The notes under the pieces are model-generated. The model was given only the letters and a program-made list of their open reading frames with translations, was not told the DNA's origin and searched no databases. From Streptomyces smyrnaeus (GTDB taxonomy: Bacteria > Actinomycetota > Actinomycetes > Streptomycetales > Streptomycetaceae): a stretch of DNA of 64,000 nt. This document shows, piece by piece, positions 16,292-24,774 of this stretch. The stretch spans positions 62,001 to 126,000 of the forward strand of contig NZ_JAFFZM010000017.1 in the NCBI RefSeq assembly GCF_017676345.1. Direction: 5' to 3'. The translations under genes were made by a program, and so were the position numbers. Numbering within the stretch: the stretch's first letter is position 1; every line of letters starts with the position of its first letter.

Positions 16292-17188
16292 ATGAGTGAC
16301 CTGCTGCCGGCGGACTTCGCCCGTCACACCGTGGACGCCGAGGGTGTACGCATCAATGTGCGCACTGCGGGAGAGGGGCCTCCGGTTCTGCTGCTGCACG
16401 GCTATCCGCAGACCCACCTCATCTGGCACCACGTCGCCCCCGTCCTCGCCGCCACACACACCGTCGTCCTGGCGGATCTGCGCGGCTACGGGGACAGCGA
16501 CAAGCCTCCCTCCGACGCGGAGCACCGGCCCTACGCGAAGCGGGCGATGGCGTACGACCAGCTGTGCGTGATGCACCAGCTGGGTTTCGCCCGGTTCGCC
16601 GTCGTCGGGCACGACCGGGGCGGCCGGGTCGCACACCGCCTCGCCCTGGACCGTCCCGAGGCCGTCTCCGCGCTGGCGGTCCTCGACATCGTGCCCACCC
16701 GCCACGCTTTCCAGCAGGCCGACGCCGACTTCGGGCACGGCTACTACCACTGGTTCTTCCTCGCGGCCGGGCACGGCATCCCGGAGCACCTGATCGGCCG
16801 GGACCCGGAGTTCTGGATCCGGACGCGGATGGGCGCACGCCACCACGGCGGTAGGCCGTTCAGCGAAGCCGCGCTGGCCGAGTACATCCGCTGCTTCTCC
16901 GACCCGGCGGCCGTCCACGCCTCCTGCGAGGACTACCGCGCGGCTGCCTCGATCGACCTCGTCCACGACGACGCGGACGCCGAGGCCGGCCGGCGCGTCA
17001 CCGCTCCACTGCTCGCGCTGTGGGGCGCCCACAGTTTCGTGGGCCGGCACTACGACGTCCTCGGCGCGTGGCGCGCGTACGCCGACGACGTACGCGGTGA
17101 GGCCCTGCCCTGCGACCACTACGTTCCGGAGGAGGCCCCGGAGGGGACCGCGCACTGTCTGCGGGCGTTCCTCGCCGCCCACCCCTGA
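16292..17188 (+). CDS. Alpha/beta hydrolase, haloacetate dehalogenase/epoxide hydrolase-like
   Basis: 298-aa cytoplasmic alpha/beta hydrolase. Seen: LLLHGYPQTHLIWH (oxyanion HGxP), nucleophile Asp in VVGHDRGGR (about 106), the pair His-Trp in GYYHWFFLAAGHGIP (about 153-154), and a C-terminal catalytic His in CDHYVPEEAPEG. An Asp nucleophile in HDRGGR plus an HW pair is what I recall for fluoroacetate dehalogenases; epoxide hydrolases share the Asp. No Shine-Dalgarno; the transcript is probably leaderless from the upstream element. It is followed at 14 bp by a LysR gene and then by a tartrate/D-malate-type dehydrogenase, so its product may be a hydroxy acid (inference). Confidence 0.8.
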   Translation: MSDLLPADFARHTVDAEGVRINVRTAGEGPPVLLLHGYPQTHLIWHHVAPVLAATHTVVLADLRGYGDSDKPPSDAEHRPYAKRAMAYDQLCVMHQLGFARFAVVGHDRGGRVAHRLALDRPEAVSALAVLDIVPTRHAFQQADADFGHGYYHWFFLAAGHGIPEHLIGRDPEFWIRTRMGARHHGGRPFSEAALAEYIRCFSDPAAVHASCEDYRAAASIDLVHDDADAEAGRRVTAPLLALWGAHSFVGRHYDVLGAWRAYADDVRGEALPCDHYVPEEAPEGTAHCLRAFLAAHP

Positions 17189-17202
17189 CGGGCGGAACGA
17201 GA

Positions 17203-18096
17203 ATGCCCCCTATGGACATCCGGCAGTTGGAGTACTTCCTCGCGATCGTCGACCACGGCGGGTTCAACCGGGCGGCGTCCGCCCTGTACGTGTCGCAGCC
17301 GTCGCTGTCGCAGGCGATTCGCGGGCTGGAGCGGGATCTGGGCAGTGAACTGTTCCACCGCATCGGCCGGCGGGCGGTGCTCACCGAGTCCGGGGCGGCG
17401 CTGATCGAGCCCGCCCGAGCGGCTGTGCGCAGCCTGGAGACGGCCCGGGCGAGCGTCGCCGCCGTGCACGAGCTGCGCGAGGGGCGGCTGGACATCGCGG
17501 CCATGCCGTCGCAGGCGGTGGAACCGCTGACCACGATGATCCGGGCCTTCACCAGCCGCTATCCCGGGGTGTCGGTGGTCGTCAAGGCGGCCTTCACCTC
17601 CCGCGAGGCCGTCGAGATGGTCCGGACGGGCTCCGCCGAACTGGGGCTGGTGGCCACCTCCGGGGCGCTGCCGGACAAGGAGGTGACCGCCCACCCCGCG
17701 GGGGAACAGCGGTTCGTGCTGGTGACCGCCCCCGACGGGCCGTTCGCCGAGCGGCGGTCCGTGCGGTCCGCCGAGTTGGCCGGGCAGCGGCTGATCGTCG
17801 GGCAGCGGGGCACCGGAATGCGTGCCTACGTGGACGGATTGCGCGAGCGCGGCATCGCGTTCACCATCGCGGCCGAGACCGAGCACCGGGTGGCGATCCT
17901 TCCGCTGGTGCTGGCGGGGGTGGGACTGGCAGTGGTCGCGGAGTCGTGGCGGGGCATGGCGGAACGGACCGGGGCCCGGGTGCTGGAGATCGAGCCGCGG
18001 TCGACACTGAACCTCGGATTGATCAGCCGCCGCGCCCGGCTCTCCCCGGCGGCCACCGCGTTCGTGAGGACCGCCCTCCCCGGCGCCGACGTCTGA
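17203..18096 (+). CDS. LysR family transcriptional regulator
   Basis: 297-aa DNA-binding regulator. Seen: N-terminal winged helix-turn-helix (DIRQLEYFLAIVDHGGFNRAA, then SQPSLSQAIRGLERDLG), followed by a two-lobed ligand domain (GRLDIAAMPSQAVEPLT, GERGI-type return, VLAGVGLAVV). ATG 17203 is favoured by GGCGGA six nt upstream; ATG 17212 is the alternative. It lies 14 bp behind the hydrolase and about 110 bp before the tartrate-dehydrogenase-like gene, and both of those carry the same LysR-type element, so it probably activates both. This arrangement resembles DmlR-dmlA of E. coli (known analogy). Confidence 0.9.
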   Translation: MPPMDIRQLEYFLAIVDHGGFNRAASALYVSQPSLSQAIRGLERDLGSELFHRIGRRAVLTESGAALIEPARAAVRSLETARASVAAVHELREGRLDIAAMPSQAVEPLTTMIRAFTSRYPGVSVVVKAAFTSREAVEMVRTGSAELGLVATSGALPDKEVTAHPAGEQRFVLVTAPDGPFAERRSVRSAELAGQRLIVGQRGTGMRAYVDGLRERGIAFTIAAETEHRVAILPLVLAGVGLAVVAESWRGMAERTGARVLEIEPRSTLNLGLISRRARLSPAATAFVRTALPGADV

Positions 18097-18110
18097 CGCC
18101 GACGTCTGAC
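18085..18110. repeat. 13-bp exact tandem duplication over the LysR stop codon
   Basis: GCCGACGTCTGAC occurs at 18085-18097 and again at 18098-18110. The first copy contains the TGA stop of the LysR gene, so the second supplies a duplicate stop in another frame. It is probably a replication-slippage scar. Confidence 0.7.
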
Positions 18111-18132
18111 GCCCGCCGGAGCCGACACGGTC

Positions 18133-18200
18133 GATAGCGCCGGCTTATAAGGCAGATCGCAACCGGGTCTTGGACGGCCCGGCGGGCGGGTTGCTGCAAT
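18133..18200 (+). promoter_or_regulatory. LysR-type site and promoter of the tartrate/D-malate dehydrogenase gene
   Basis: GATAGC (18133-18138), 7 nt, TATAAGG (18146-18152), then ACCGG and TTGGACG (18170-18176). It matches the hydrolase promoter in order and spacing: TATAAGG begins 61 nt before the start codon here and 60 nt there. ATA-N9-TAT is the LysR-type dyad. Confidence 0.55.
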
Positions 18201-18206
18201 CGACGC

Positions 18207-19262
18207 ATGACCGACCACCGCATTGCTCTGATCCCGGGCGACGGCATCGGCGCCGAGGTTCTGCCCCCGGCGCAGCAGGTGCTGGACGCCGTGGGCCGTC
18301 GCCATGGCTTCGGCTTCTCCTACCAGTCCTTCGACTGGTCCTGCGCACGGTATCTGCGCGAGGGCGCGATGATGCCCGAGGACGGCCTCGACCGCCTCCG
18401 CGACAAGGACGCCATTCTGCTCGGCGCGGTCGGCTACCCGGGGGTCCCGGACCATGTCTCGCTGTGGGGGCTGCTGATCCCCATTCGGCGCGGCTTCCGC
18501 CAGTACGTCAACCTGCGGCCGATCCGGGTGTTCGAGGGGATCGACAGCCCGGTGCGGGGGGCGGCCGCCGGTGAGGTCGACTTCGTCGTCGTTCGCGAGA
18601 ACGTCGAGGGGGAGTACAGCGAGATCGGTGGCCGGACGAACCGTGGCTTCCCGGAGGAAATGGCCGTACAGGAGGCGGTGTTCACCCGGGCGGGGGTGAC
18701 CCGGGTGCTGGACTACGCCTTCGGGCTGGCCGAGCGCCGGGGCGGTACGCTCACCTCCGCCACCAAGTCGAACGGCATCGTGCACACCATGCCGTTCTGG
18801 GACGAGTTGGTCGCCGAACGCGGTGCCGTCCACCCGCGGGTGGCCTGGGACCAGGAGCACATCGACGCGCTGGCCGCCAAGTTCGTCCTGGAGCCGGCAC
18901 GCTTCGACGTAGTGGTCGCCTCCAACCTCTTCGGCGACATCCTCAGCGATCTGGCCGCCGCCGTCGTCGGCTCGATAGGCATCGCCCCGGCCGGCAACCT
19001 CAACCCGGAGCGCGAGTTCCCCTCGATGTTCGAGCCGGTGCACGGCTCCGCTCCCGACATCGCCGGCCGGGGTGTCGCCAACCCGCTGGGTGCCATCTGG
19101 TCGGCCGCCTTGATGCTGGACCACCTGGGTCACCCCGAGGCGGCCGGGGACGTCACCGGGGCCATCGCCGCGGTGCTGGCCGGGAGCGAGGTGCGCACCC
19201 CCGACCTGGGCGGCACCGCCACGACTGCCGAGTTCACCGACGAGATCCTCCAACTGCTCTGA
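18207..19262 (+). CDS. Tartrate dehydrogenase / D-malate dehydrogenase (decarboxylating)
   Basis: 351-aa NAD-dependent beta-hydroxyacid oxidative decarboxylase of the isocitrate/isopropylmalate dehydrogenase family, tartrate/D-malate subgroup (TtuC/DmlA type). Seen: IPGDGIGAEV; the subgroup block FDWSCARYLREGAMMPEDG and DHVSLWGLLIPIRR, which is what I recall for tartrate dehydrogenases rather than LeuB; VVRENVEGEYSEIGG; and the metal/cofactor block SNLFGDILSDL. Cytosolic, Mn2+/K+ dependent in the family. No Shine-Dalgarno; promoter geometry suggests a leaderless message. It is controlled, I infer, by the LysR encoded just upstream. Confidence 0.85.
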   Translation: MTDHRIALIPGDGIGAEVLPPAQQVLDAVGRRHGFGFSYQSFDWSCARYLREGAMMPEDGLDRLRDKDAILLGAVGYPGVPDHVSLWGLLIPIRRGFRQYVNLRPIRVFEGIDSPVRGAAAGEVDFVVVRENVEGEYSEIGGRTNRGFPEEMAVQEAVFTRAGVTRVLDYAFGLAERRGGTLTSATKSNGIVHTMPFWDELVAERGAVHPRVAWDQEHIDALAAKFVLEPARFDVVVASNLFGDILSDLAAAVVGSIGIAPAGNLNPEREFPSMFEPVHGSAPDIAGRGVANPLGAIWSAALMLDHLGHPEAAGDVTGAIAAVLAGSEVRTPDLGGTATTAEFTDEILQLL

Positions 19263-19355
19263 CCCCACGGGCGCGGGTACGGGTACGGGCGGCCGGGGAC
19301 GGCCGAGGCGGGAAACGGCTTGTGAGTCCTCCACAGGCTCGGCAATGCTGCCCCG

Positions 19356-19982
19356 ATGCTGACTTCGTTCGTCGCGTTCTTCGGCGCGGCATTTGTGATC
19401 GCCATGGTTCCGGGGCCGAGCACGGTGGTGATCGTGCGCCGGGCGGTGGTCGACGGCCGGCGCACCGGCATGGCCACCGTGCTGGGCAACGAGTGCGGTG
19501 TGCTGCTGTGGGGGCTTGCCGCGGCCTTCGGGCTGTCGGCCCTGCTGCTGGCCTCGCAGATCGCCTACGACGTCATACGCATCACCGGCGCCGCGGTGCT
19601 CGTCTGGATGGGAGCGCGGGCGCTGTGGCGGGTGCGGCGACGCGCCCCGGAGCCGGTCGGGGAACCGGCTCGGACGGCGCCGGTGTCACAGCGGCGGGCG
19701 CTGTGGCAGGGGCTGGTCACCAACTTCGCCAACCCCAAGGCGGGCCTGTTCGCCGTCTCCTTCCTGCCGCAGTTCGTACCGGAGGGCGCACCCGTCCTGC
19801 CGATGCTGCTGGCCTTCTCGGTGATCTGGGCCGTGGTGGACCTGATCTGGTACCTCCCGCTGGTCTGGCTGGCCGGACGGGTCTCGGGGGTGCTTCGGCG
19901 ACAGTCCGTACGGCGCCGGATGGAACAGATCTCCGGCACCGTCCTGGTCGGACTGGGGGTGCGGCTGGCCGTCGAGCCATGA
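19356..19982 (+). CDS. LysE/RhtB family amino-acid exporter
   Basis: 208-aa inner-membrane translocator, about six helices, of the LysE family (amino acids or related small metabolites). Seen: the N-terminal signature FVIAMVPGPSTVVIVRRA, the helix-3 text ITGAAVLVWMGARALW, and the second-half signature LVTNFANPKAGLFAVSFLPQFV. ATG 19356 has no Shine-Dalgarno. The cytosolic loop between helices 3 and 4 (about 90-112) is Arg/Pro rich. A 93-bp gap separates it from the dehydrogenase, so coupling to that cluster is uncertain. It converges on the L,D-transpeptidase gene. Confidence 0.9.
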   Translation: MLTSFVAFFGAAFVIAMVPGPSTVVIVRRAVVDGRRTGMATVLGNECGVLLWGLAAAFGLSALLLASQIAYDVIRITGAAVLVWMGARALWRVRRRAPEPVGEPARTAPVSQRRALWQGLVTNFANPKAGLFAVSFLPQFVPEGAPVLPMLLAFSVIWAVVDLIWYLPLVWLAGRVSGVLRRQSVRRRMEQISGTVLVGLGVRLAVEP

Positions 19983-19996
19983 GGCGGCGGCGTCCG

Positions 19997-20011
19997 GCCC
20001 CGTGCCGGGGC
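19997..20011. terminator. Short GC hairpin between converging exporter and transpeptidase genes
   Basis: GCCCCG (19997-20002), loop TGC, CGGGGC (20006-20011), within the 35-bp gap between two converging stops. Confidence 0.5.
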
Positions 20012-20017
20012 GTCGCG

Positions 20018-20803
20018 TCACGTCGCGGGTTTGCGGCCCCAGATGCGGACGGGGTCGCCGACCCGCATCCAGTTCCACAGGCGTTCCGCGTCCTCGAGGC
20101 GGAGGTTGACACAGCCGTGCGATCCGGGCGGGCTGTAGATGTTCTTGCTGGTGCCGTGCAGGGCCTGGCCGCCGCTGAAGTACTGGCTGAACGGCATCGG
20201 TTGGTTGTAGAGGGTCGAGTAGTCGTCCCGCACCCGCCGCTGGATCTTGAACCGGCCGGTACGCGTCTCGTATCCGCGCGCCCCGCTGCGGATGGGTACC
20301 GCGCGGACGACGACCTTGCGCCGCTTGAGCAGCCACATCACCTGGTGGGTCAGATCGAGGCAGGCCACACGCCCCTGCGTCGGCGGGCAGTGCTTGTCCG
20401 CCAGCAGTTTCTCCGGATGCGCCGCCGCCCAGCGCGCGTACAGGGCCCGGTAGGTGGCGGGGGAGGCGAAGCCGTCGGCGGGCAGAACGCCCTCCTGCTC
20501 CTGGAACTGCTGGATCGCGGCGCAGTCCTGCGGCGACTGCTTGCCGTCCACCGGGCGCCCCAGGAACCTCTCCACCTCCCGCTGCTGCGGGCCGGTCCTG
20601 GTCGAGCACGGCGCCGCGGATCTGTCCGGGCCCTCCCCCGTCCGGCGTCCCGGCTCCGCGGGCGGGGGTGCCGACGCCGCGTCCCGCACGGGCGGGGCGA
20701 GCGCCTGGGCGGGTGCGACCTCGGTGGCCGCGAGCAGCAACAGCAGGGTGAGGGCGGGCAACTGGGCCTTGCGCGGTGAGAGCAGGAAATTGTTCGCTGG
20801 CAT
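20018..20803 (-). CDS. L,D-transpeptidase (YkuD) with N-terminal peptidoglycan-binding-like domain
   Basis: 261-aa secreted or membrane-tethered enzyme forming 3-3 cross-links in peptidoglycan. Seen: signal sequence (PRKAQLPALTLLLLLAATEV), a Pro/Ala linker, a small helical region resembling a PG-binding domain (CAAIQQFQEQEGVLPADGFA, about 95-120), then the YkuD domain with HGTSKN and the catalytic SHGCVNL (about 217-238) containing the nucleophilic Cys. ATG 20803 is the only methionine before the signal; instead of a Shine-Dalgarno it is preceded by a perfect 18-nt palindrome. It converges on the LysE gene. Confidence 0.9.
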   Translation of the reverse strand: MPANNFLLSPRKAQLPALTLLLLLAATEVAPAQALAPPVRDAASAPPPAEPGRRTGEGPDRSAAPCSTRTGPQQREVERFLGRPVDGKQSPQDCAAIQQFQEQEGVLPADGFASPATYRALYARWAAAHPEKLLADKHCPPTQGRVACLDLTHQVMWLLKRRKVVVRAVPIRSGARGYETRTGRFKIQRRVRDDYSTLYNQPMPFSQYFSGGQALHGTSKNIYSPPGSHGCVNLRLEDAERLWNWMRVGDPVRIWGRKPAT

Positions 20804-20804
20804 G

Positions 20805-20822
20805 CCCGGGCATCTGCCCGGG
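20805..20822. promoter_or_regulatory. Perfect inverted repeat directly before the L,D-transpeptidase start codon
   Basis: CCCGGGCA-TC-TGCCCGGG. On the minus strand its edge lies 1 nt from the ATG, covering the place where a ribosome-binding site should be. It could be an operator, or an RNA stem limiting initiation. Confidence 0.4.
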
Positions 20823-20935
20823 ATGTCGCGGATGCACCAGGGAATGGGGCGGATTCACCTGAGCGCCACACATCGGTTCTTCGGCGTCGCATCGGTTCTC
20901 CGGCCACGCCGCACCGCTCGCCCCTCCCCTCCTGC

Positions 20936-20993
20936 GGCCCCGGCACCGGCCACCCGCCCCCGGAGCGGGGTGAGGGCGGCCGGTGCCGGGGCC
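20936..20993. terminator. 16-bp perfect stem downstream of the phospholipase C gene
   Basis: GGCCCCGGCACCGGCC (20936-20951) and its exact complement (20978-20993), with a smaller GC stem inside the 26-nt loop. It lies 40 nt past the minus-strand stop at 21033. Confidence 0.8.
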
Positions 20994-21032
20994 GGGGGCG
21001 TGCCGGTGCAAGCGTGCCGGCCCGGCGAGGCG

Positions 21033-23093
21033 TCAGTCCGTCAGCGTGGCCGGGTCGCTGACGCCGGCCTCACCGGTCTCGACGTGCCCGGCGAGGCGGC
21101 GCTGCCAGTCGGCGTGGGCGTCGCAGGTGACGGTCAGGTCGTACCAGCGCTTGCTCTCCCGCAGGCTCACCGTGCGGACGACCGTGGCTCCGGCGCGCAC
21201 CTTGTGGGTCTGCTCCGCGCCGCCGTAGGCGTTGGTCACCGTCAGGGCGCAGTCGCTCTTCCCCGTGTTGGTCAAGGTCAGCTCGATGTCGCCGCTCTTG
21301 GCGAGGTGGCGTGCCGCCACCTCGGGGCCCGCCTGCTTGCCGGGGCCCTTGAAGGTGCGCAGGAAGCCGTTCGGTCCGTGCGCCGTCAGGTCGTAGCTGC
21401 CGTCGGAGTAGACGGTGTTCCAGGTGTCGGAGAGCTGTTCGCCCGCCCCGGTGCTGTAGGTCCAGGGGCCGTCGGTGCGGTTGGCCGAGGTGACCAGGAA
21501 GAAGGCGCCCGCGGACTTGCCGCCGCTGAAGGTGAGCGTGAACTTCCCGTCGGCCGGTCGAGCCGTGCCGTCCACCAGCGGTGCGTACGGCAGCGGGCGG
21601 GTGGGCCGGGAGCCCGCCTCCTGCTTGGGCAGCGCCGGTTTGGCCGGCGGCTTGGGCACATAGCTGTCGTGCCGCTCGTTGTCCGGCGGCTCATAGGCGT
21701 CGGTGTTCGGGAGGTCGGCCGGGTCGGTATCCTTGAGGGTGAAGTCGAACGCCGAGGTGAGGTCGCCGCACAGGGCGCGCCGCCAGGGCGAGATGTGCGG
21801 CTCGTGCACGCCGAAGCGGCGCTCCATGAAGCGGATGAGGGAGGTGTGATCGAACAGTTCGGAGCACACATAGCCGCCGGTGCTCCAGGGGGAGACGACG
21901 AGCATGGGCACGCGCTGGCCGAAGCCGTAGGGCCCGGGCGCGTAGCCGGCCACGCCGCCCTTGTAGTAGTCGGGCGCGGTGTCCACGGTGGACCTGCCCT
22001 GGGCCGCGGAGGCCGGCGGGTAGGGCGGGACGACGTGGTCGAAGTAGCCGTCGTTCTCGTCGTAGGTGATGAACAGCGCCGTCTTCGCCCACACCTCGGG
22101 GTTGGAGGTGAGCGCGTCCAGCACCTGGGAGATGTACCAGGCACCGTAGTTTGCGGGGAAGTTGGGGTGCTCGGTGAAGGCCTCGGGCGCCGCGATCCAG
22201 GAGATCTGCGGCAGCTTGCCCGCCTTGACGTCGGCCTTGAGGTGGTCGAAGAAGCCGTCGCCCTTCTTGGCGTCGGTGCCGGTGCGGGCCTTGTCGTAGA
22301 GCGGGTCGCCGGGCTCGGCGTCGCGGTACTTGTTGAAGTACAGCAGTGAGTTGTCGCCGTAGTTGCCCCGGTAGGCGTCCTCGATCCAGCCCCAGCTGCC
22401 GTCGGCGTCCAGGCCGTCACCGATGTCCTGGTAGATCTTCCAGGAGACGCCGGCCTGCTCCAGCCGCTCCGGGTAGGTCGTCCAGCCGTACCCGGCCTCC
22501 TCGTTACCCAGGACGGGGCCGCCGCCCTCGCCGTCGTTGCCGGAGTAGCCGCTCCACATGTAGTACCGGTTGGGGTCGGTGGCCCCGATCATCGAGCAGT
22601 GGTAGGCGTCGCACACGGTGAAGGCGTCGGCGAGCGCGTAGTGGAAGGGGATGTCCTTCCGGGTCAGATACGCCATGGTGCCGGTGCCCTTGGCGGGGAT
22701 CCACTGGTCGTACTTGCCCTCGTGCCACGCCTGGTGACCACCGGCCCAGTCGTGGTTGAGGCCCGCGATGAACTGCATGCCCAGGTTCTCGGCGTCGGGG
22801 TGGTAGGGCAGCACGTCCTTGTTGCCGTCGGACTGCTGCCAGACCGTCCGCTTGCCCGTGGGAGCGGCCGGACGCGGGTCACCGAAGCCGCGGACGCCCT
22901 TCAGCGTGCCGAAGTAGTGGTCGAAGGACCGGTTCTCCTGCATCAGCACGACGATGTGCTCGACATCGTCGATCGTGCCGGACCGGCGGGCCGCGGGGAT
23001 GGCGGCGGCCCGCTCGATGCTGCCGGTCAGGGCCGAGAAGCCCGCGGTCGCGCCGGCTATCTGCAGGAACCGGCGCCGGTTGAGTTCTGGCAT
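21033..23093 (-). CDS. Phospholipase C, phosphocholine-specific, Tat-exported
   Basis: 686-aa secreted phosphoesterase that splits phosphatidylcholine-type lipids. Seen: Tat signal RRRFLQIAGATAGFSAL (6-22); the phosphoesterase domain opens with IVVLMQENRSFDHYFG (about 48-63, the E-N catalytic motif of the acid-phosphatase-like PLC family) and continues to about residue 440 (YDENDGYFDHVVPP, then CSELFDHTSLIRFMERRFG). Two C-terminal beta-sandwich segments of the bacterial PLC type (about 500-680) follow. Length is normal for the family. ATG 23093 starts the Tat signal; GAGGT lies 11 nt before. A perfect terminator follows. It is the first of two secreted phospholipases here. Confidence 0.92.
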   Translation of the reverse strand: MPELNRRRFLQIAGATAGFSALTGSIERAAAIPAARRSGTIDDVEHIVVLMQENRSFDHYFGTLKGVRGFGDPRPAAPTGKRTVWQQSDGNKDVLPYHPDAENLGMQFIAGLNHDWAGGHQAWHEGKYDQWIPAKGTGTMAYLTRKDIPFHYALADAFTVCDAYHCSMIGATDPNRYYMWSGYSGNDGEGGGPVLGNEEAGYGWTTYPERLEQAGVSWKIYQDIGDGLDADGSWGWIEDAYRGNYGDNSLLYFNKYRDAEPGDPLYDKARTGTDAKKGDGFFDHLKADVKAGKLPQISWIAAPEAFTEHPNFPANYGAWYISQVLDALTSNPEVWAKTALFITYDENDGYFDHVVPPYPPASAAQGRSTVDTAPDYYKGGVAGYAPGPYGFGQRVPMLVVSPWSTGGYVCSELFDHTSLIRFMERRFGVHEPHISPWRRALCGDLTSAFDFTLKDTDPADLPNTDAYEPPDNERHDSYVPKPPAKPALPKQEAGSRPTRPLPYAPLVDGTARPADGKFTLTFSGGKSAGAFFLVTSANRTDGPWTYSTGAGEQLSDTWNTVYSDGSYDLTAHGPNGFLRTFKGPGKQAGPEVAARHLAKSGDIELTLTNTGKSDCALTVTNAYGGAEQTHKVRAGATVVRTVSLRESKRWYDLTVTCDAHADWQRRLAGHVETGEAGVSDPATLTD

Positions 23094-23415
23094 GGGTCTG
23101 CTGACCTCACAGGGCGTGTTCGGAAACGTCGGACCGGCAGAGTCTGTCAAGAACACCGCTCTCGTGGAAGGCCACCTGTATGAACAAGTTGGCAACATCT
23201 GGGGGCGGAGCGAGACAGGCACACCCCTACCACCAGCACTGATGGCGACAGGAAGCGGGTCGAGTGCCGTCGCGCTGCGTTCCCTTACCCGCGGAAACCG
23301 GCACCGTGACCACCGCCACACGCCACCGGTGGGGAAACGGGGCACTCCGACATCTGCCCGGTCGAAGTCGCCGAGACGTCGCAAGGGCGGACGATGACGC
23401 GGTGAGGGAGCCACG
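23094..23415. other. Divergent promoter region of phospholipase C and FUSC genes
   Basis: No gene seen in these 322 bp. On the minus strand a -35-like TTGACA stands at 23150-23145 without a good -10. GTTCATACAGG-like sequence around 23170-23190 recalls one unit of a PHO box, but a second unit at 11-nt spacing is poor, so I do not call one. Confidence 0.4.
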
Positions 23416-24666
23416 ATGAGCGAGGAGACGGATGTGTCCCACGACGACGAGCAGGCACCGCGCGCGCAGGGCAGGTGGGCGCGGGCACAGCAGTGGCTGG
23501 CGCGCGCCAAGGGATCGACGGGGCACGAACGCAGCACCCTGGAGATCATCGGCAAGAGCACTCTGGCGGCCTCCGCCTCGTGGTACGTGGCCCACAATCT
23601 GATGGACGCGCAGACCCCCGCCTTCGCCCCCTTCTCCGCCGTACTGATCATGCAGGTGACCATCTACCAGTCGCTGCTCCAGGCGCTGCGCTATCTGGCC
23701 GCCGTGGTCGCCGGGGTGTCGGTGCAGGCCGGGCTGGGCTTCCTGGCCGGACCCGATCTGCTCACCTTCGTCCTGGTCGCGCTGATCGCACTGATCATCG
23801 GACGCTGGCGACAGCTCGGCGTCCAGGGCCTGCAGGTGACGACCGCCGCGTTCTTCGCCTTCTCCACCTATGTCTCGGCAACCGGCACTCCCCAGCGGCT
23901 CGAACATCTCGGCCAGATCCTCGTGCTGGTCGGCATCGGCTGCGGGATCGGCGTACTGATCAACCTCACCGTCCTGCCGCCGATGCGCTACCGCGGCGCC
24001 GAGGAGAGCATCCGCGCCCTGGCGCACTCGCTGTGCGACCTCATCGACGACATCCACCCCGCGCTGCGCGAGGGAGACATGGACGAGGAGCGCACCCGGC
24101 ACTGGCGGCGGCGCGCCGCGACGCTGGGACCGCTGGTGGCCCAGGCCCGCTCGGCGCTGCACACGGCGGTGGAGAGCAGGTACTACAACCCCCGGCGACT
24201 GCTGCCCGGCCGCTGGGGGCACGAGGACTTCTCCGGCTACAGCGAACTGGTCGACGCCCTGGAGCGGGTCACCCATCAGTTCACGTCGATGACGCGGACG
24301 CTGCACCAGTGGCCGCAGGACGAGGAGGGCGAGGAGTGCCGCGGTTTCCTGCGGGACTACGCCGATCTGCTGGAGGCGCTCTCCGGGGTCACCCGCCAGC
24401 TCAGCCTGGTCGACGAGCGGCAGCTCGCCGACCAGCTTCGGGAGCTGCACCGGGCGAACGAGGCGGCACAGCGCAAGCGTACCGAGCTGGTGGAGAACAC
24501 CCGGGGCACCTCCCTGCCGCTGAGCGATCCCTCCCGCCCCTACGGCATCCTCCTCTCGGAGGCCGTCCGGCTGCTGGCCGAGGCCCAGCACACCCACGAC
24601 ACGCTCCAGTACACCGTCGAGAAGGCCGCCCGGACCGGCGAGCTGCAGGAGCGTGCCGCCCGGTGA
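23416..24666 (+). CDS. FUSC/aromatic-acid-exporter-like membrane protein
   Basis: 416-aa inner-membrane protein of the FUSC/DUF939 type, related to aromatic acid efflux proteins; substrate unknown. Seen: a polar N-terminus (1-50), about six hydrophobic helices between 50 and 185 (SAVLIMQVTIYQSLLQALRY, VLVALIALIIGRWRQLG, LVGIGCGIGVLINLTVLPP), then a long soluble helical region (200-416) with heptad-like charged segments (LADQLRELHRANEAAQRKRTEL). GGGAG sits five nt before ATG 23416. A 108-bp gap separates it from the TSUP gene in the same direction. Confidence 0.8.
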   Translation: MSEETDVSHDDEQAPRAQGRWARAQQWLARAKGSTGHERSTLEIIGKSTLAASASWYVAHNLMDAQTPAFAPFSAVLIMQVTIYQSLLQALRYLAAVVAGVSVQAGLGFLAGPDLLTFVLVALIALIIGRWRQLGVQGLQVTTAAFFAFSTYVSATGTPQRLEHLGQILVLVGIGCGIGVLINLTVLPPMRYRGAEESIRALAHSLCDLIDDIHPALREGDMDEERTRHWRRRAATLGPLVAQARSALHTAVESRYYNPRRLLPGRWGHEDFSGYSELVDALERVTHQFTSMTRTLHQWPQDEEGEECRGFLRDYADLLEALSGVTRQLSLVDERQLADQLRELHRANEAAQRKRTELVENTRGTSLPLSDPSRPYGILLSEAVRLLAEAQHTHDTLQYTVEKAARTGELQERAAR

Positions 24667-24774
24667 GCGGCGGTTTCCGCTCGTCTGGGATGCTGAGGCG
24701 CCCGGCCGCACGGGGCGACGGGCCGACGGCTCTTGGCGAACCGGGGCACACACTCAGCAAGGACAGCTTCATCC

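Noticed and set aside
23160..23195. PHO box upstream of phospholipase C
   Set aside because: One 11-nt unit is passable, the second unit does not match; not enough to call.
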